Assembly (NCBI GenBank): GCA_958367245.1
Contig: CATXEA010000027.1
Location: 1-41,263 of the forward strand
Source of the DNA: an uncultured Blautia sp.
Lineage (GTDB): Bacteria; Bacillota; Clostridia; Lachnospirales; Lachnospiraceae
Direction: 5' to 3'
DNA length: 41,263 bases
The notes beneath the pieces were generated by a model that saw nothing but the letters and a program-made list of their open reading frames with translations, was not told the origin of the DNA and made no database searches. Positions within the stretch are counted from its first letter, which is position 1; each line of letters opens with the position of its first letter. The translations under genes were made by a program, and so were the position numbers. Of this stretch, positions 32,335 through 40,026 are shown in pieces.

Positions 32335-33861
32335 TCACGCCTCCCCGATATCCTCGATTTTTCCGATAACACCGCTGTAATCTACCTTCTCTCCATGCTG
32401 CCAGACAGTCCGGCAGATAATGCGGCTTTTCCTGATTTCTCCGTCAATCCTTACCTGTGCTTCACATTGTACAATTGGACTGTCCGGCGTTGTGTTGCGC
32501 AGTAAACCAGCTATTTTGCGCATATCATCCCGGCTCATTACAGATAACAGTTCCTTATTATCTACCGGGTCTGTGAGCACACGGGGCAGTCCCAGTTTTT
32601 CTGCGCCCCAGTCAGATACTGTCAGCATTGGAGGAACCGCTGTGTATTCAAACTGAATTTCGGATGTCATGGATGCAAAAAATTCAAACTTGACCATTTC
32701 TTCTTCCAGCATACTCAATGTCCTGTTTGATTCTGCCAGTTCATTATAAGAAAGCAGACGGTCAACAATATTGTACATTTCTTTTCTGCTTATTCGATTC
32801 AGGGAATTGATGGTAAGCTCCTCCTGAATATGCTCCGAAACATCGCAAAGACATTCCAGAAGAAGAGGATTAAATTTACCGCACTCCCCATTCAGAATCA
32901 TTGTCATCGCCTTTTCATGGGAAAATGCTTTTTTATAAACACGTTCGCTAATCAGCGCATCATATGCGTCGGCAAGCGATACGACCTGTGCAGATATCGG
33001 AATCTCTTCTCCCTTCAGACCGTCAGGATATCCGCTTCCGTCATACCGTTCATGGTGCCAGCGACAGATTTCATATGCAATTTTAACAAGAGGTTCGTCT
33101 TTATGTAAGGGTAAATTTGCCAGCATATCTGCGCCTACTGCAGAATGGGTCTTAATTACTTCGAATTCTTCTTTTGTCAGACGGCCGGGTTTATTTAATA
33201 TCTCCTCTGAAATTGATATTTTTCCGATATCATGGAATGCCGCCGCCTTACTGATCATGGATATTTTGGCAGAATCAAGATTATAGGCATTTGTTTTCTC
33301 CCTAAGCCGCTTCAGAAGCAGCTCCGTCATGGTTCCTATGTGAAGCACATGAAGACCGCTCTCTCCATTACGGAATTCTACAATATGGCTCAAAATAGAT
33401 ACCATTAATGTATTTCCCTTTTCACTCTCATACATCTGGTCTGCAACCATGGAAACAAGGCGTTTTTGTTTGGAATACAGCATAATTGTATTAATTACTC
33501 TTCTACGGACAATCACCTCGTCAAACGGTCTGCTGATATAATCCGTAGCGCCAAGTTCATACGCCCGTTCCACAACAGAATGAGCGCTTTCCGATGAAAT
33601 CATGATTACCGGTATTTCCTCAATCCAGTGGTATCTGTTCATCAGAGCCAAAACTTCAAAGCCGTCCAGTTTCGGCATAACGATATCAAGGAGAACAAGT
33701 GAAATTTCTGTTCCGTGGGCATGAAGCAGTTCTATTGCTGCTGCCCCGTCTTCCGCTTCAAGAACCTCATACTGGCTTTCCAGCATATCTGTAAGAATCG
33801 CGCGATTCATAAATGAGTCATCTACGATCAGAATTTTATTGATTTTTCTTTTATTGTACAT
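32335..33861 (-). CDS. Response regulator with HD-GYP phosphodiesterase domain
   Basis: A 508-residue regulator. The receiver (about 8-125) has acidic pocket LIVDD, phospho-acceptor Asp59 (LVLLDIVMP) and the RPFD lysine-position variant (Arg111 where Lys is usual). The HD-GYP domain (about 150-340) has HD at 210-211 (AAFHDIGK) and HHERYDGSGYP (269-279), close to the active consensus, so hydrolysis of cyclic di-GMP or a related dinucleotide is expected. A C-terminal region of about 130 residues resembles a PAS-like fold. First gene of the phosphorelay operon. The ATG has only a weak GAGAGGG site 11 bases away, and no strong promoter was recognised upstream. Confidence 0.9.
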   Translation of the reverse strand: MYNKRKINKILIVDDSFMNRAILTDMLESQYEVLEAEDGAAAIELLHAHGTEISLVLLDIVMPKLDGFEVLALMNRYHWIEEIPVIMISSESAHSVVERAYELGATDYISRPFDEVIVRRRVINTIMLYSKQKRLVSMVADQMYESEKGNTLMVSILSHIVEFRNGESGLHVLHIGTMTELLLKRLREKTNAYNLDSAKISMISKAAAFHDIGKISISEEILNKPGRLTKEEFEVIKTHSAVGADMLANLPLHKDEPLVKIAYEICRWHHERYDGSGYPDGLKGEEIPISAQVVSLADAYDALISERVYKKAFSHEKAMTMILNGECGKFNPLLLECLCDVSEHIQEELTINSLNRISRKEMYNIVDRLLSYNELAESNRTLSMLEEEMVKFEFFASMTSEIQFEYTAVPPMLTVSDWGAEKLGLPRVLTDPVDNKELLSVMSRDDMRKIAGLLRNTTPDSPIVQCEAQVRIDGEIRKSRIICRTVWQHGEKVDYSGVIGKIEDIGEA

Positions 33862-34009
33862 TTTCTTTTATACCCTCTCCAAAAGACAACCATTTACATA
33901 CAAATTTATATATTGAGTGTAACATATATTATGTAAAAAGTATATAGCCTCCGGCTTGTTTAAAAAATACTTTCCCTGTACTCAAAATCAACTGTTCTTT
34001 CATTATACC

Positions 34010-34038
34010 TTGCATAACTGCTGCAAATAGGATAAAAT
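34010..34038 (+). promoter_or_regulatory. Promoter of rubredoxin gene
   Basis: TTGCAT (34010-34015), a 17-base spacer and TAAAAT (34033-34038) precede the rubredoxin gene, followed by GGAGG 7 bases before its ATG. Confidence 0.7.
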
Positions 34039-34074
34039 AGTAGGGACATCAGAAAAATATGGAGGTAATGTAAT

Positions 34075-34230
34075 ATGAAATATGTATGTGACGTATGTGG
34101 ATGGGAATATGATGAGGAAGCCGGATATCCGGAAGGCGGAATCGAGCCGGGAACTAAATGGGAAGACGTTCCGGAAGATTTCGAATGCCCTCTTTGCTCT
34201 GTAGGCAAGGACGAATTTTCTGAAGTATAA
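34075..34230 (+). CDS. Rubredoxin
   Basis: A 51-residue rubredoxin, a small cytoplasmic one-electron carrier with an Fe(Cys)4 centre. The two knuckles are CDVCGW (residues 5-10) and CPLCSVGKDEF (38-48), the full rubredoxin pattern, with DEEAGYPEGGIEPGTKWEDVPEDF between them. In anaerobes it commonly reduces rubrerythrin or superoxide reductase in oxygen defence. It stands alone, between its own promoter and the terminator at 34257. It is too short for most ORF cut-offs but unambiguous. Confidence 0.96.
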   Translation: MKYVCDVCGWEYDEEAGYPEGGIEPGTKWEDVPEDFECPLCSVGKDEFSEV

Positions 34231-34256
34231 TCCACTTGCAAATCATCAGACAAAAA

Positions 34257-34299
34257 CCGGTATTGTATTCACAGTGAAGAATACAATACCGGCTTTTCT
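34257..34299. terminator. Terminator between rubredoxin and DUF2284 genes
   Basis: CCGGTATTGTATTC (34257-34270) pairs perfectly with GAATACAATACCGG (34279-34292), followed by CTTTTCTTTT on the plus strand. It serves rubredoxin and may also work for the converging gene (CAAAAA on the other side). Confidence 0.9.
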
Positions 34300-34317
34300 T
34301 TTACAAAGCCTTATGCT

Positions 34318-34857
34318 TTAGTCAAAAAGAATCATTCCGAAAAATGTCAGAAGTCCCGCTCCGCAGTCATATTCCATATTGCATTTTTCTGTCACCTTCC
34401 GTACAAAAATACAATATGCCGACATACAGGAATATTGAAGTTCCGGAAATCTGCACGGCTCGTTATTCGCAAGCGCGCAGGGAGTGCACAGCGCGCATCC
34501 GCTGGCGCCTATCATAAACGCATCTCCAGCTTCTTCTCTGACTTTTTTTGTCAGTCTCAAAGCAGCAGCATTATGAGCGCTTTTCGCTTTTTTAATCGCC
34601 TCTTTGTCTGTATAATCAGAAATTTCCCAGGTACTCTGCAAAAGCAGCGCTTTTTTATGACTGAGGATTTTCGCCCGCATTTCTTCCGGCGTACCGCAGA
34701 CAGGCGGACAGGAATAATTTACTCCGTACTGTCCGCACAAATTCTCTTCACAATACGGCCGGAAAGAATCGTCAAATACAAGTTCATCTGTTCCCAATAC
34801 TTTCGCATCTGTAAAATTTTCTTCTATTGCATACTGAATAAGCTGTTCCGTATCCAT
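34318..34857 (-). CDS. DUF2284 predicted metal-binding protein
   Basis: A 179-residue cysteine-rich protein of the DUF2284 family. Cysteines cluster in FRPYCEENLCGQYGVNYSCPPVCG (about 33-55), GCALCTPCALANNEPCRFP (about 120-138) and ELQYSCMSAYCI. The middle block resembles a ferredoxin-like cluster or zinc site. Function is unknown; an iron-sulfur or corrinoid-related redox role has been suggested by its cysteines only. It has GGAGGA before the ATG and its own promoter (34883-34911). It is convergent with rubredoxin. Confidence 0.85.
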   Translation of the reverse strand: MDTEQLIQYAIEENFTDAKVLGTDELVFDDSFRPYCEENLCGQYGVNYSCPPVCGTPEEMRAKILSHKKALLLQSTWEISDYTDKEAIKKAKSAHNAAALRLTKKVREEAGDAFMIGASGCALCTPCALANNEPCRFPELQYSCMSAYCIFVRKVTEKCNMEYDCGAGLLTFFGMILFD

Positions 34858-34882
34858 AACATCCTCCTCTGTTTTTCTTTTT

Positions 34883-34911
34883 ATTATATATTACCTGCAA
34901 AAAAACAGCAA
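34883..34911 (-). promoter_or_regulatory. Promoter of DUF2284 gene
   Basis: Minus strand TTGCTG (34911-34906), 17-base spacer, TATAAT (34888-34883), about 25 bases before the ATG. Confidence 0.7.
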
Positions 34912-34940
34912 GAAATTCTGAAATCCTTCTGTTTTTCTTC

Positions 34941-34981
34941 TTGACATTTTCCCTTCTCTCCTTTATACTGAACGCAGTTCA
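34941..34981 (+). promoter_or_regulatory. Promoter with perfect TGAAC-N3-GTTCA operator
   Basis: TTGACA (34941-34946), a 17-base spacer and TATACT (34964-34969) form a near-consensus promoter. The perfect inverted repeat TGAAC-GCA-GTTCA (34969-34981) begins in the last base of the -10 and covers the start point, a repressor position. A second copy with a different centre lies at 35055. Confidence 0.75.
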
Positions 34982-35021
34982 TTTTGAGGAAGCCGAATTA
35001 CGGTATTTCCTTTTGATAACC

Positions 35022-35044
35022 TTCCCTAAAACGGGAATTTTTTT
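35022..35044 (+). terminator. Possible leader terminator before membrane-protein gene
   Basis: TTCCC (35022-35026) and GGGAA (35033-35037) form a short hairpin with a 6-base loop followed by seven T. The stem is only 5 bp, so efficiency would be low. It lies between the promoter and the gene. Confidence 0.4.
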
Positions 35045-35054
35045 CAAAGCAAAA

Positions 35055-35067
35055 TGAACATTGTTCA
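35055..35067 (+). promoter_or_regulatory. Second TGAAC-N3-GTTCA operator
   Basis: TGAAC-ATT-GTTCA is a perfect inverted repeat, 86 bases start to start from the copy at 34969. The shared arms with different central triplets suggest a homodimeric repressor site pair, about eight helical turns apart. Confidence 0.65.
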
Positions 35068-35123
35068 GAGTGGGTTATGAATGCTCTGTCATACAAAAAA
35101 TACACAAAGAAAGGATTTTTATT

Positions 35124-35792
35124 ATGCAGGCTATTGTAGAAACACTTTTTGATGCCGTATATTTATTCTCTGTAATTGCAATCGGTATCACAATGATCAG
35201 AAAGAGTAACGGGAACCAGGAGTACAAACTTTTTGGAATCATGGCTGTTGTTCTTGGCGCAGGAGACGCCTTCCATCTCGTTCCACGTGCGCTCGCCCTT
35301 TGCACAACGGGGCTTGAAAACTTTACCGTGGCTCTTGGCACAGGTAAGCTTATCACCTCCATTACCATGACTGTTTTTTATATTCTTTTATATTATGTAT
35401 GGAGAATCCGCTATAAAATCAACGGTCAGAAAAATATTACTTATGCAGTTTACCTGTTATCTGCCCTGCGCGTGATTCTGTGTCTCTTCCCTCAGAATGA
35501 CTGGCTGAGCGCTAAAGCTCCGCTTTCCTGGGGAATTTACAGAAACATTCCTTTTGCGCTTCTCGGTCTTTTGATTATTATTCTTTTTTACAAAAGTGCA
35601 AAGGAGCACAGTGACACAGAGTTTAAGTATATGTGGCTGACCATCGTCCTGAGCTTCGGATTTTATATTCCGGTTGTTCTCTGGGCAGATACCATCCCTA
35701 TGATTGGTATGCTTATGATTCCGAAAACCTGCGCTTACGTATGGACTGTTCTCATTGGTTTCAATGCAATGAGAAAAGAAACCCTCAAATAA
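35124..35792 (+). CDS. Multi-spanning membrane protein of unknown function
   Basis: A 222-residue integral membrane protein with about seven predicted helices (for example ETLFDAVYLFSVIAIGITMI, LFGIMAVVLGAGDAFHLVPRAL, LITSITMTVFYILLYYVW, IPFALLGLLIIILFY, YMWLTIVLSFGFYIPVVLW). A GAGDAFHLVPR segment with charged residues inside a helix is notable. I do not recognise a characterised family. ATG 35124 follows AAAGGA; an in-frame extension to 35061 has no site and overlaps the operator. The two operator copies and a roughly 145-base leader indicate tight control, probably by a regulator encoded elsewhere. Confidence 0.7.
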   Translation: MQAIVETLFDAVYLFSVIAIGITMIRKSNGNQEYKLFGIMAVVLGAGDAFHLVPRALALCTTGLENFTVALGTGKLITSITMTVFYILLYYVWRIRYKINGQKNITYAVYLLSALRVILCLFPQNDWLSAKAPLSWGIYRNIPFALLGLLIIILFYKSAKEHSDTEFKYMWLTIVLSFGFYIPVVLWADTIPMIGMLMIPKTCAYVWTVLIGFNAMRKETLK

Positions 35793-35961
35793 GAAAGCAG
35801 ACGAAATGCATATACGCCGACTTGTTTTTGTATAATATAACAGTTTTTCTCTTATAACAAACATTATTATTGATATTTCTTACAATTTAATGTACAATTA
35901 TACTGTATTTTAATTACACTGTTATTAAACAAAATAATCTAAAGGAAGGTGGGAATGCATT

Positions 35962-36714
35962 ATGAAAATTCAAAAAAATATCTTTCTAAAGTTAACACCA
36001 ATAGTAATCGTCGCTTTCGTAATTTGTGGCTGCAATAATACTTCTGAAAAACAAAACTCGAAAAATTCCAGGCTTGAAATAAATGATATTACATGGGGAA
36101 TGACCGTAGAGGATACTCTTGATGCTTTTAATGCCACCCGTGAAACAGCCTCTTCATTTTACGAAAACAGCACCGGAGCAGTGGCTCAGATAGAAAACGG
36201 ATACGAGATGTTCGGGGAAAAGACAGAACAAATAATTTTACAGTTTCTCGATTTTAAAAAGGGTAACGGTATAAAAAAACTTTGTCAAGTAGACATTGTT
36301 TATCCTGAAAACGCAGATATGAAAAATGTTTTAAACAAAATGAAGGAAGCTTATGGCGATACCGAAAATAAAATAACAATTTATGGTATGTTCCAAGCCC
36401 TAAGCGATGAACAACTGCCACAATATGATTATCAGGAATCTGATAACTTAAAATTATGGGGCGATTCCCCCATTGAATCAATTATCCCTAAAGAAAATTT
36501 TGAGGAATATGAAGTATTATGGGAAGGTTTCCAACCTGGCTTAAACAAAGAAAAATGGCCGGAATTTTCCAAAAATGCAAGACTGGCTACTGCCGTTTAT
36601 GCAAGTGGAAAAAATGCTTACCCATCATTCAAAAAAAATGGCGTCAGTTTTAATGCTTATAATTTACTTGTTCTTGAAGAAATAAAATCTCAAATATCCA
36701 AACAGGAAAATTAA
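35962..36714 (+). CDS. Putative lipoprotein of unknown function
   Basis: A 250-residue protein starting MKIQKNIFLKLTPIVIVAFVICGCNN: a charged start, hydrophobic stretch and a lipobox-like ICGC with Cys24 as the lipidation site, so it should be anchored outside the membrane. The mature part contains INDITWGMTVEDTLDAF, similar to the 'WGM' helix of several small Firmicute lipoproteins, but no domain I can name. AAGGAAGG precedes the ATG at somewhat long spacing. The gene is clearly more AT rich than its neighbours, in both codons and flanks (35793-35961), and is followed by its own strong terminator, consistent with a separately acquired single-gene unit. Confidence 0.65.
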   Translation: MKIQKNIFLKLTPIVIVAFVICGCNNTSEKQNSKNSRLEINDITWGMTVEDTLDAFNATRETASSFYENSTGAVAQIENGYEMFGEKTEQIILQFLDFKKGNGIKKLCQVDIVYPENADMKNVLNKMKEAYGDTENKITIYGMFQALSDEQLPQYDYQESDNLKLWGDSPIESIIPKENFEEYEVLWEGFQPGLNKEKWPEFSKNARLATAVYASGKNAYPSFKKNGVSFNAYNLLVLEEIKSQISKQEN

Positions 36715-36743
36715 ACTCAACTGTTCCGGCATCTGATTTGAAG

Positions 36744-36777
36744 AGGGGGCTCTATATAACATAGAGTCCCCCTTTTT
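36744..36777 (+). terminator. Terminator of the lipoprotein gene
   Basis: AGGGGGCTCTAT (36744-36755) pairs with ATAGAGTCCCCCT (36761-36773) with one mismatch or bulge, followed by TTTTT. It ends at the stop codon of the converging tetR-family gene. Confidence 0.88.
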
Positions 36778-37303
36778 ACGCTTTCTCTCTCCATATCCGG
36801 CAGAAAATATCGGTTATTTCATCAACGCTTTCTTTTTTTCCGTCCTGAAGCCACACCATCGCCGTATTATAAAAAGCTCCCATATAAATATACAGCCTGT
36901 AGCGTTCAATTGATTTACAGGGCATGGAACCTGCAATCTCTTCATGGAACTGATTCAGCATCCCCAGAATAGTAGAGCCATATCCAAAGCGGTGAAGATC
37001 TATTGCCTGTTTCCCATACCTGCTGAAAAACTCAAAACCTCTGTGTATATTCTCATAGGTATAATAATCCTCCCCGCAGTCTGTAAGAGTTTCCCGATAC
37101 TGCTCCAGAATATCCGCAATCAGGGTAATGATCACGTTCTCTTTCGTTGCATAGTTTCTGTAAAAGGAAGCGCGCGCCACCCCTGCTTTTCGAATGATTT
37201 CAGAAACGGAAATTTCAGAAATGCTCTTTTCCTCCAGCAGATTCAGAAGAGCTGCTGTAATGTTTTTTTTGACGCGCAAATTCTCTGCCCTGCGTTTATC
37301 CAT
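36776..37303 (-). CDS. TetR-family transcriptional regulator
   Basis: A 175-residue regulator with an N-terminal helix-turn-helix (about 10-57): ITAALLNLLEEKSISEISVSEIIRKAGVARASFYRNYATKENVI. The C-terminal domain (YGSTILGMLNQFHEEIAGSM, YRLYIYMGAFYNTAMVWLQDG) is of the type seen in DhaS-like TetR proteins. GAAAGGACG precedes the ATG. It diverges from the degV gene, and the shared 177-base region holds opposed promoters and palindromes, so it likely controls itself and perhaps degV. The ligand is unknown. Confidence 0.85.
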   Translation of the reverse strand: MDKRRAENLRVKKNITAALLNLLEEKSISEISVSEIIRKAGVARASFYRNYATKENVIITLIADILEQYRETLTDCGEDYYTYENIHRGFEFFSRYGKQAIDLHRFGYGSTILGMLNQFHEEIAGSMPCKSIERYRLYIYMGAFYNTAMVWLQDGKKESVDEITDIFCRIWREKA

Positions 37304-37331
37304 TCGGAACGTCCTTTCTTCATCTCTCTAT

Positions 37332-37346
37332 CTGATATAAAATCAG
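37332..37346. promoter_or_regulatory. Inverted repeat in tetR leader
   Basis: CTGAT-ATAAA-ATCAG is a perfect 5-bp-arm repeat between the tetR promoter and its start codon, with a related TATCATATCA at about 37355-37364. A candidate autoregulatory operator, by position only. Confidence 0.4.
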
Positions 37347-37409
37347 TTTTTTTGTATCATATCAACTTCTTGCAATATTCCCCGGAAACTGATACACTTG
37401 TTCCTTGCT

Positions 37410-37439
37410 ATTATACAGAAATTTGACAATCTCTGTCAA
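37410..37439 (-). promoter_or_regulatory. tetR promoter and face-to-face -35 palindrome with degV
   Basis: Minus strand TTGACA (37439-37434), 18-base spacer, TATAAT (37415-37410) drives tetR. On the plus strand TTGACA (37423-37428) overlaps it, so TTGACA-ATCTC-TGTCAA (37423-37439) is a palindrome of two opposed -35 boxes. The plus-strand -10 (TACAGA) is poor. The two polymerases could not bind together. Confidence 0.6.
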
Positions 37440-37480
37440 TCAGATTACAGACGGAAGTCAGCAGAGAAAGGATTTAATTT

Positions 37481-38344
37481 ATGAAAATTGCAATTATGAC
37501 GGATACAAACAGCGGAATTACACAGGATGAGGCAAAAAAAGAAGGAATCTTTCTTCTCCCCATGCCCATTGATATTGATGATAAATGTTTTCTGGAGGGA
37601 ATCGACCTTCAGGCAGACCAATTATATGAAGCCCTTGAAAATGACTGCCGGATTTCAACCTCCCAGCCTTCACCCGGAAGCATTATGGACCTCTGGGATT
37701 CCATTCTGGCGCAGGGCTATGATGAAATCATCCATATCCCCATGACAAGCGGTCTCAGCGGAAGCTGCCAGAGCGCAGCCATGCTTGCAGAGGAATATGA
37801 TTCAAAGGTTTATGTAGTTGATAACCACAGAATTTCTGCCACACAGAGAATTTCTGTTCTGGAAGCAAAAAAAATGGCGGACACAGGATGTTCTGCTCAG
37901 GAAATCAAAGATTATCTGGAGGAGACCGCCTTTTCTTCCAGCATTTATCTCACTGTAGAATCCCTGAAATATCTGCAAAAAGGAGGACGCTTAAGCTCTT
38001 CTGCAGCTGTCCTCGGTACTCTTTTAAACATCAAACCGATTCTTTCTCTTCAGGGACATCAGATTGATGCCTATGCCAAGGTAAGAGGAATGAAAAAATG
38101 TGAGAAAAAAATGATTGACGCCATCCGTGAGGATATTTCTTCCCGCTTTGCAGACATTCCGCAGGACAGGCTTCAGGTAGATACTGCCGGAACCCTTCGC
38201 ACTCCGGAGGAAATTGAACACTGGAGAACTACTGTACAGGAAGCATTTCCTGACACTTATGTGAATTATTCTCCTCTGCCCTGCAGCATTGCCAGCCATG
38301 TTGGTCCCGGCTGCATCGGAATCGGCGTTTCGCTGCTTCGTTAA
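37481..38344 (+). CDS. DegV family fatty-acid-binding protein
   Basis: A 287-residue DegV protein. Family features: N-terminal MKIAIMTDTNSGITQDEAK, the ligand-contacting STSQPSPG (about 65-72), IPMTSGLSGSCQSA (about 86-99), YVVDNHRIS and SLKYLQKGGRLSSSAA. In Firmicutes DegV/FakB proteins hold a fatty acid for phosphorylation by FakA; no FakA is adjacent. GAAAGGA lies 10 bases before the ATG. It is divergent from tetR and may be in its regulon. Confidence 0.9.
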   Translation: MKIAIMTDTNSGITQDEAKKEGIFLLPMPIDIDDKCFLEGIDLQADQLYEALENDCRISTSQPSPGSIMDLWDSILAQGYDEIIHIPMTSGLSGSCQSAAMLAEEYDSKVYVVDNHRISATQRISVLEAKKMADTGCSAQEIKDYLEETAFSSSIYLTVESLKYLQKGGRLSSSAAVLGTLLNIKPILSLQGHQIDAYAKVRGMKKCEKKMIDAIREDISSRFADIPQDRLQVDTAGTLRTPEEIEHWRTTVQEAFPDTYVNYSPLPCSIASHVGPGCIGIGVSLLR

Positions 38345-38359
38345 TTTTGGCAAAACAAC

Positions 38360-38405
38360 ATCCCCGTCACCGGCTGAGTATCAGTCAATGGCGGGGATAT
38401 CTCTT
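38360..38405. terminator. Terminator between degV and GNAT genes
   Basis: ATCCCCG (38360-38366) pairs with CGGGGAT (38392-38398), with an inner CTGA/TCAG hairpin, then a T-rich stretch. It lies between converging genes. Confidence 0.75.
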
Positions 38406-38412
38406 TCTTCTG

Positions 38413-38943
38413 TTATTCAAATGTACGGTACATAAATCTGTTTTTCAGATTATCAAGAAAATCATCATATAACTCTCTGCTGATAACCTCCGGATATGTC
38501 ATAATGAGCAAAGGACACTCTTTATCTTCTCTGTGGTATGGGAGCTGGTAATACTCGTAGGGATTCTCCACAAAGCCTGCTCTTTCATAAAAGCCCTTTC
38601 TTCGTATGGAAATCTCATCCTCCGGCGGGTCAATTTCCAGAATCACAGTCTTGTTCTTCTCTTTAATCAGTTCCAGCGTCTTCCTTCCATATTGATGATT
38701 CCTCATCTCCGGGCGAATACAGATGTGCTCTATATAGATGTACTCTTCTGCCTCCCAGTACAGGACAATTCCTACAAAACTGTCTTCGTCATAAACCAGA
38801 CTGAAATGATAAGTATCGTCCTTTAAAATCCTTTCCTGAGAAGCCTCCTCTCTCCTTTCGTGATAAGGAAAGCTGACTCTGTACAGTTCCCGCGCTTTCT
38901 CATACATTGGATGGTCTGCGTTTGTGATACGTTCTAAAATCAT
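38413..38943 (-). CDS. GNAT family N-acetyltransferase
   Basis: A 176-residue acetyl-CoA-dependent acyltransferase. The core strand-helix unit IYIEHICIRPEMRNHQYGRKTLELIKE (about 69-95) holds the acetyl-CoA loop in a slightly altered R-x-x-Q-Y-G form (RNHQYG). FYERAGFVENPYEYYQLPYH is the typical motif B end. The substrate cannot be inferred. It stands alone with GGAGGA before its ATG. Confidence 0.82.
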   Translation of the reverse strand: MILERITNADHPMYEKARELYRVSFPYHERREEASQERILKDDTYHFSLVYDEDSFVGIVLYWEAEEYIYIEHICIRPEMRNHQYGRKTLELIKEKNKTVILEIDPPEDEISIRRKGFYERAGFVENPYEYYQLPYHREDKECPLLIMTYPEVISRELYDDFLDNLKNRFMYRTFE

Positions 38944-39052
38944 TTTTTCCTCCGATAAATATTTACTTTATTCTTTCTTTCAGAAATTGATATTATTGTA
39001 TCACAATCCCTCTGTTTTCGCAAGCAACGCTCCTTTTTCATCAAACTTTCTT

Positions 39053-39889
39053 TTACTGCCCCAACGTATTACTGTCTTTCGCCACAGCTTTTGCATTTAT
39101 GGTGTTAGTTGATTCGTAAAGTGAATTGGTAGGAGCAACCGGGCTCATCAGCACTCTTCCTGTTCCGCGGTATACATTGACGAGTCCCTCTCCACTGACA
39201 GCGGAACCTACCAGTGTTTTTGTAGTACGTTCTACAGTGAAATCAAGATTTGAGGACCAGCAGACGGCAAGGTTTCCGTCAATTTTAAGCTCGTCATTTT
39301 CCAGTTCGATTTCGATAAGCTCATCTTCCGGAACATTACACTCCATAGCTACAACTCCGCTTCCGGAAAGGCTGAGATTGAAAAGTCCCTCGCCTCCCAG
39401 AGCTACAGAGGAAATGGATTTCCTTGCAACAACCTTACTTCTCACAGAAGAATCACAGGCAAGAAACAACCCATCCTCCATAGTCATTCCCGCAGGTCCC
39501 CACTTCGCCATATCTTCCAGAATAATATATTTATATGTAGGTTCCAGAACCAGATATCCTTCTCCCATATACTCCGGTTTTACTACAGACTCCTTCGTCA
39601 TTGCACCTTTAATCGCCTTGCCGAAAAAGTCACCGATTCCTTTTACTCCGGTAGTTGCCTGCACATGACCTGCCATCCACTGCATGGAGCCAGCCTGAAT
39701 AATGGCAGAGTGATTCTTATTTACCTCTATAACCACCTGTCTTCTTCTCACATTCATCCTGCTCATAAAATATTCGTTTACTGCATTCATCGGAGAAACG
39801 CTGGCGTCCTGCGTATATTCCAGAACATGAAAATTGTCAACGCTCTTGATAAACTTTCTGTTTTCATTCTGTAAATTTATAATCCTCAT
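39053..39889 (-). CDS. AIM24 family protein
   Basis: A 278-residue AIM24/TIGR00266-type beta protein, recognised from repeated strand patterns: VIEVNKNHSAIIQAGSMQWMAGHVQ, GEGYLVLEPTYKYIILEDM, LFNLSLSGSGVVAMECN and VSGEGLVNVYRGTGRVLMSPV. Homologues form trefoil-like beta scaffolds of unknown cellular role. ATG 39889 with AAAGGAT 9 bases upstream is preferred to an in-frame start at 39946 without a site. Upstream 39890-40026 is AT rich with no clear promoter. Confidence 0.85.
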   Translation of the reverse strand: MRIINLQNENRKFIKSVDNFHVLEYTQDASVSPMNAVNEYFMSRMNVRRRQVVIEVNKNHSAIIQAGSMQWMAGHVQATTGVKGIGDFFGKAIKGAMTKESVVKPEYMGEGYLVLEPTYKYIILEDMAKWGPAGMTMEDGLFLACDSSVRSKVVARKSISSVALGGEGLFNLSLSGSGVVAMECNVPEDELIEIELENDELKIDGNLAVCWSSNLDFTVERTTKTLVGSAVSGEGLVNVYRGTGRVLMSPVAPTNSLYESTNTINAKAVAKDSNTLGQ

Positions 39890-40026
39890 ACTGTCATCCT
39901 TTCCTGAAAAAAATTCATGTAATTTTTTATAGTCAAAGTATAGCACAGGATATTTTGAGGTTAAACCATTATATTGGAGAAATAAAACGTCCTATTCCTC
40001 TCTTTTAGATGAGGAAAATATTCCTC

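Noticed and set aside
33960..34253. 97-codon minus-strand open frame over the rubredoxin gene
   Set aside because: The plus strand encodes a full rubredoxin with both CxxC knuckles, a promoter and a ribosome site.
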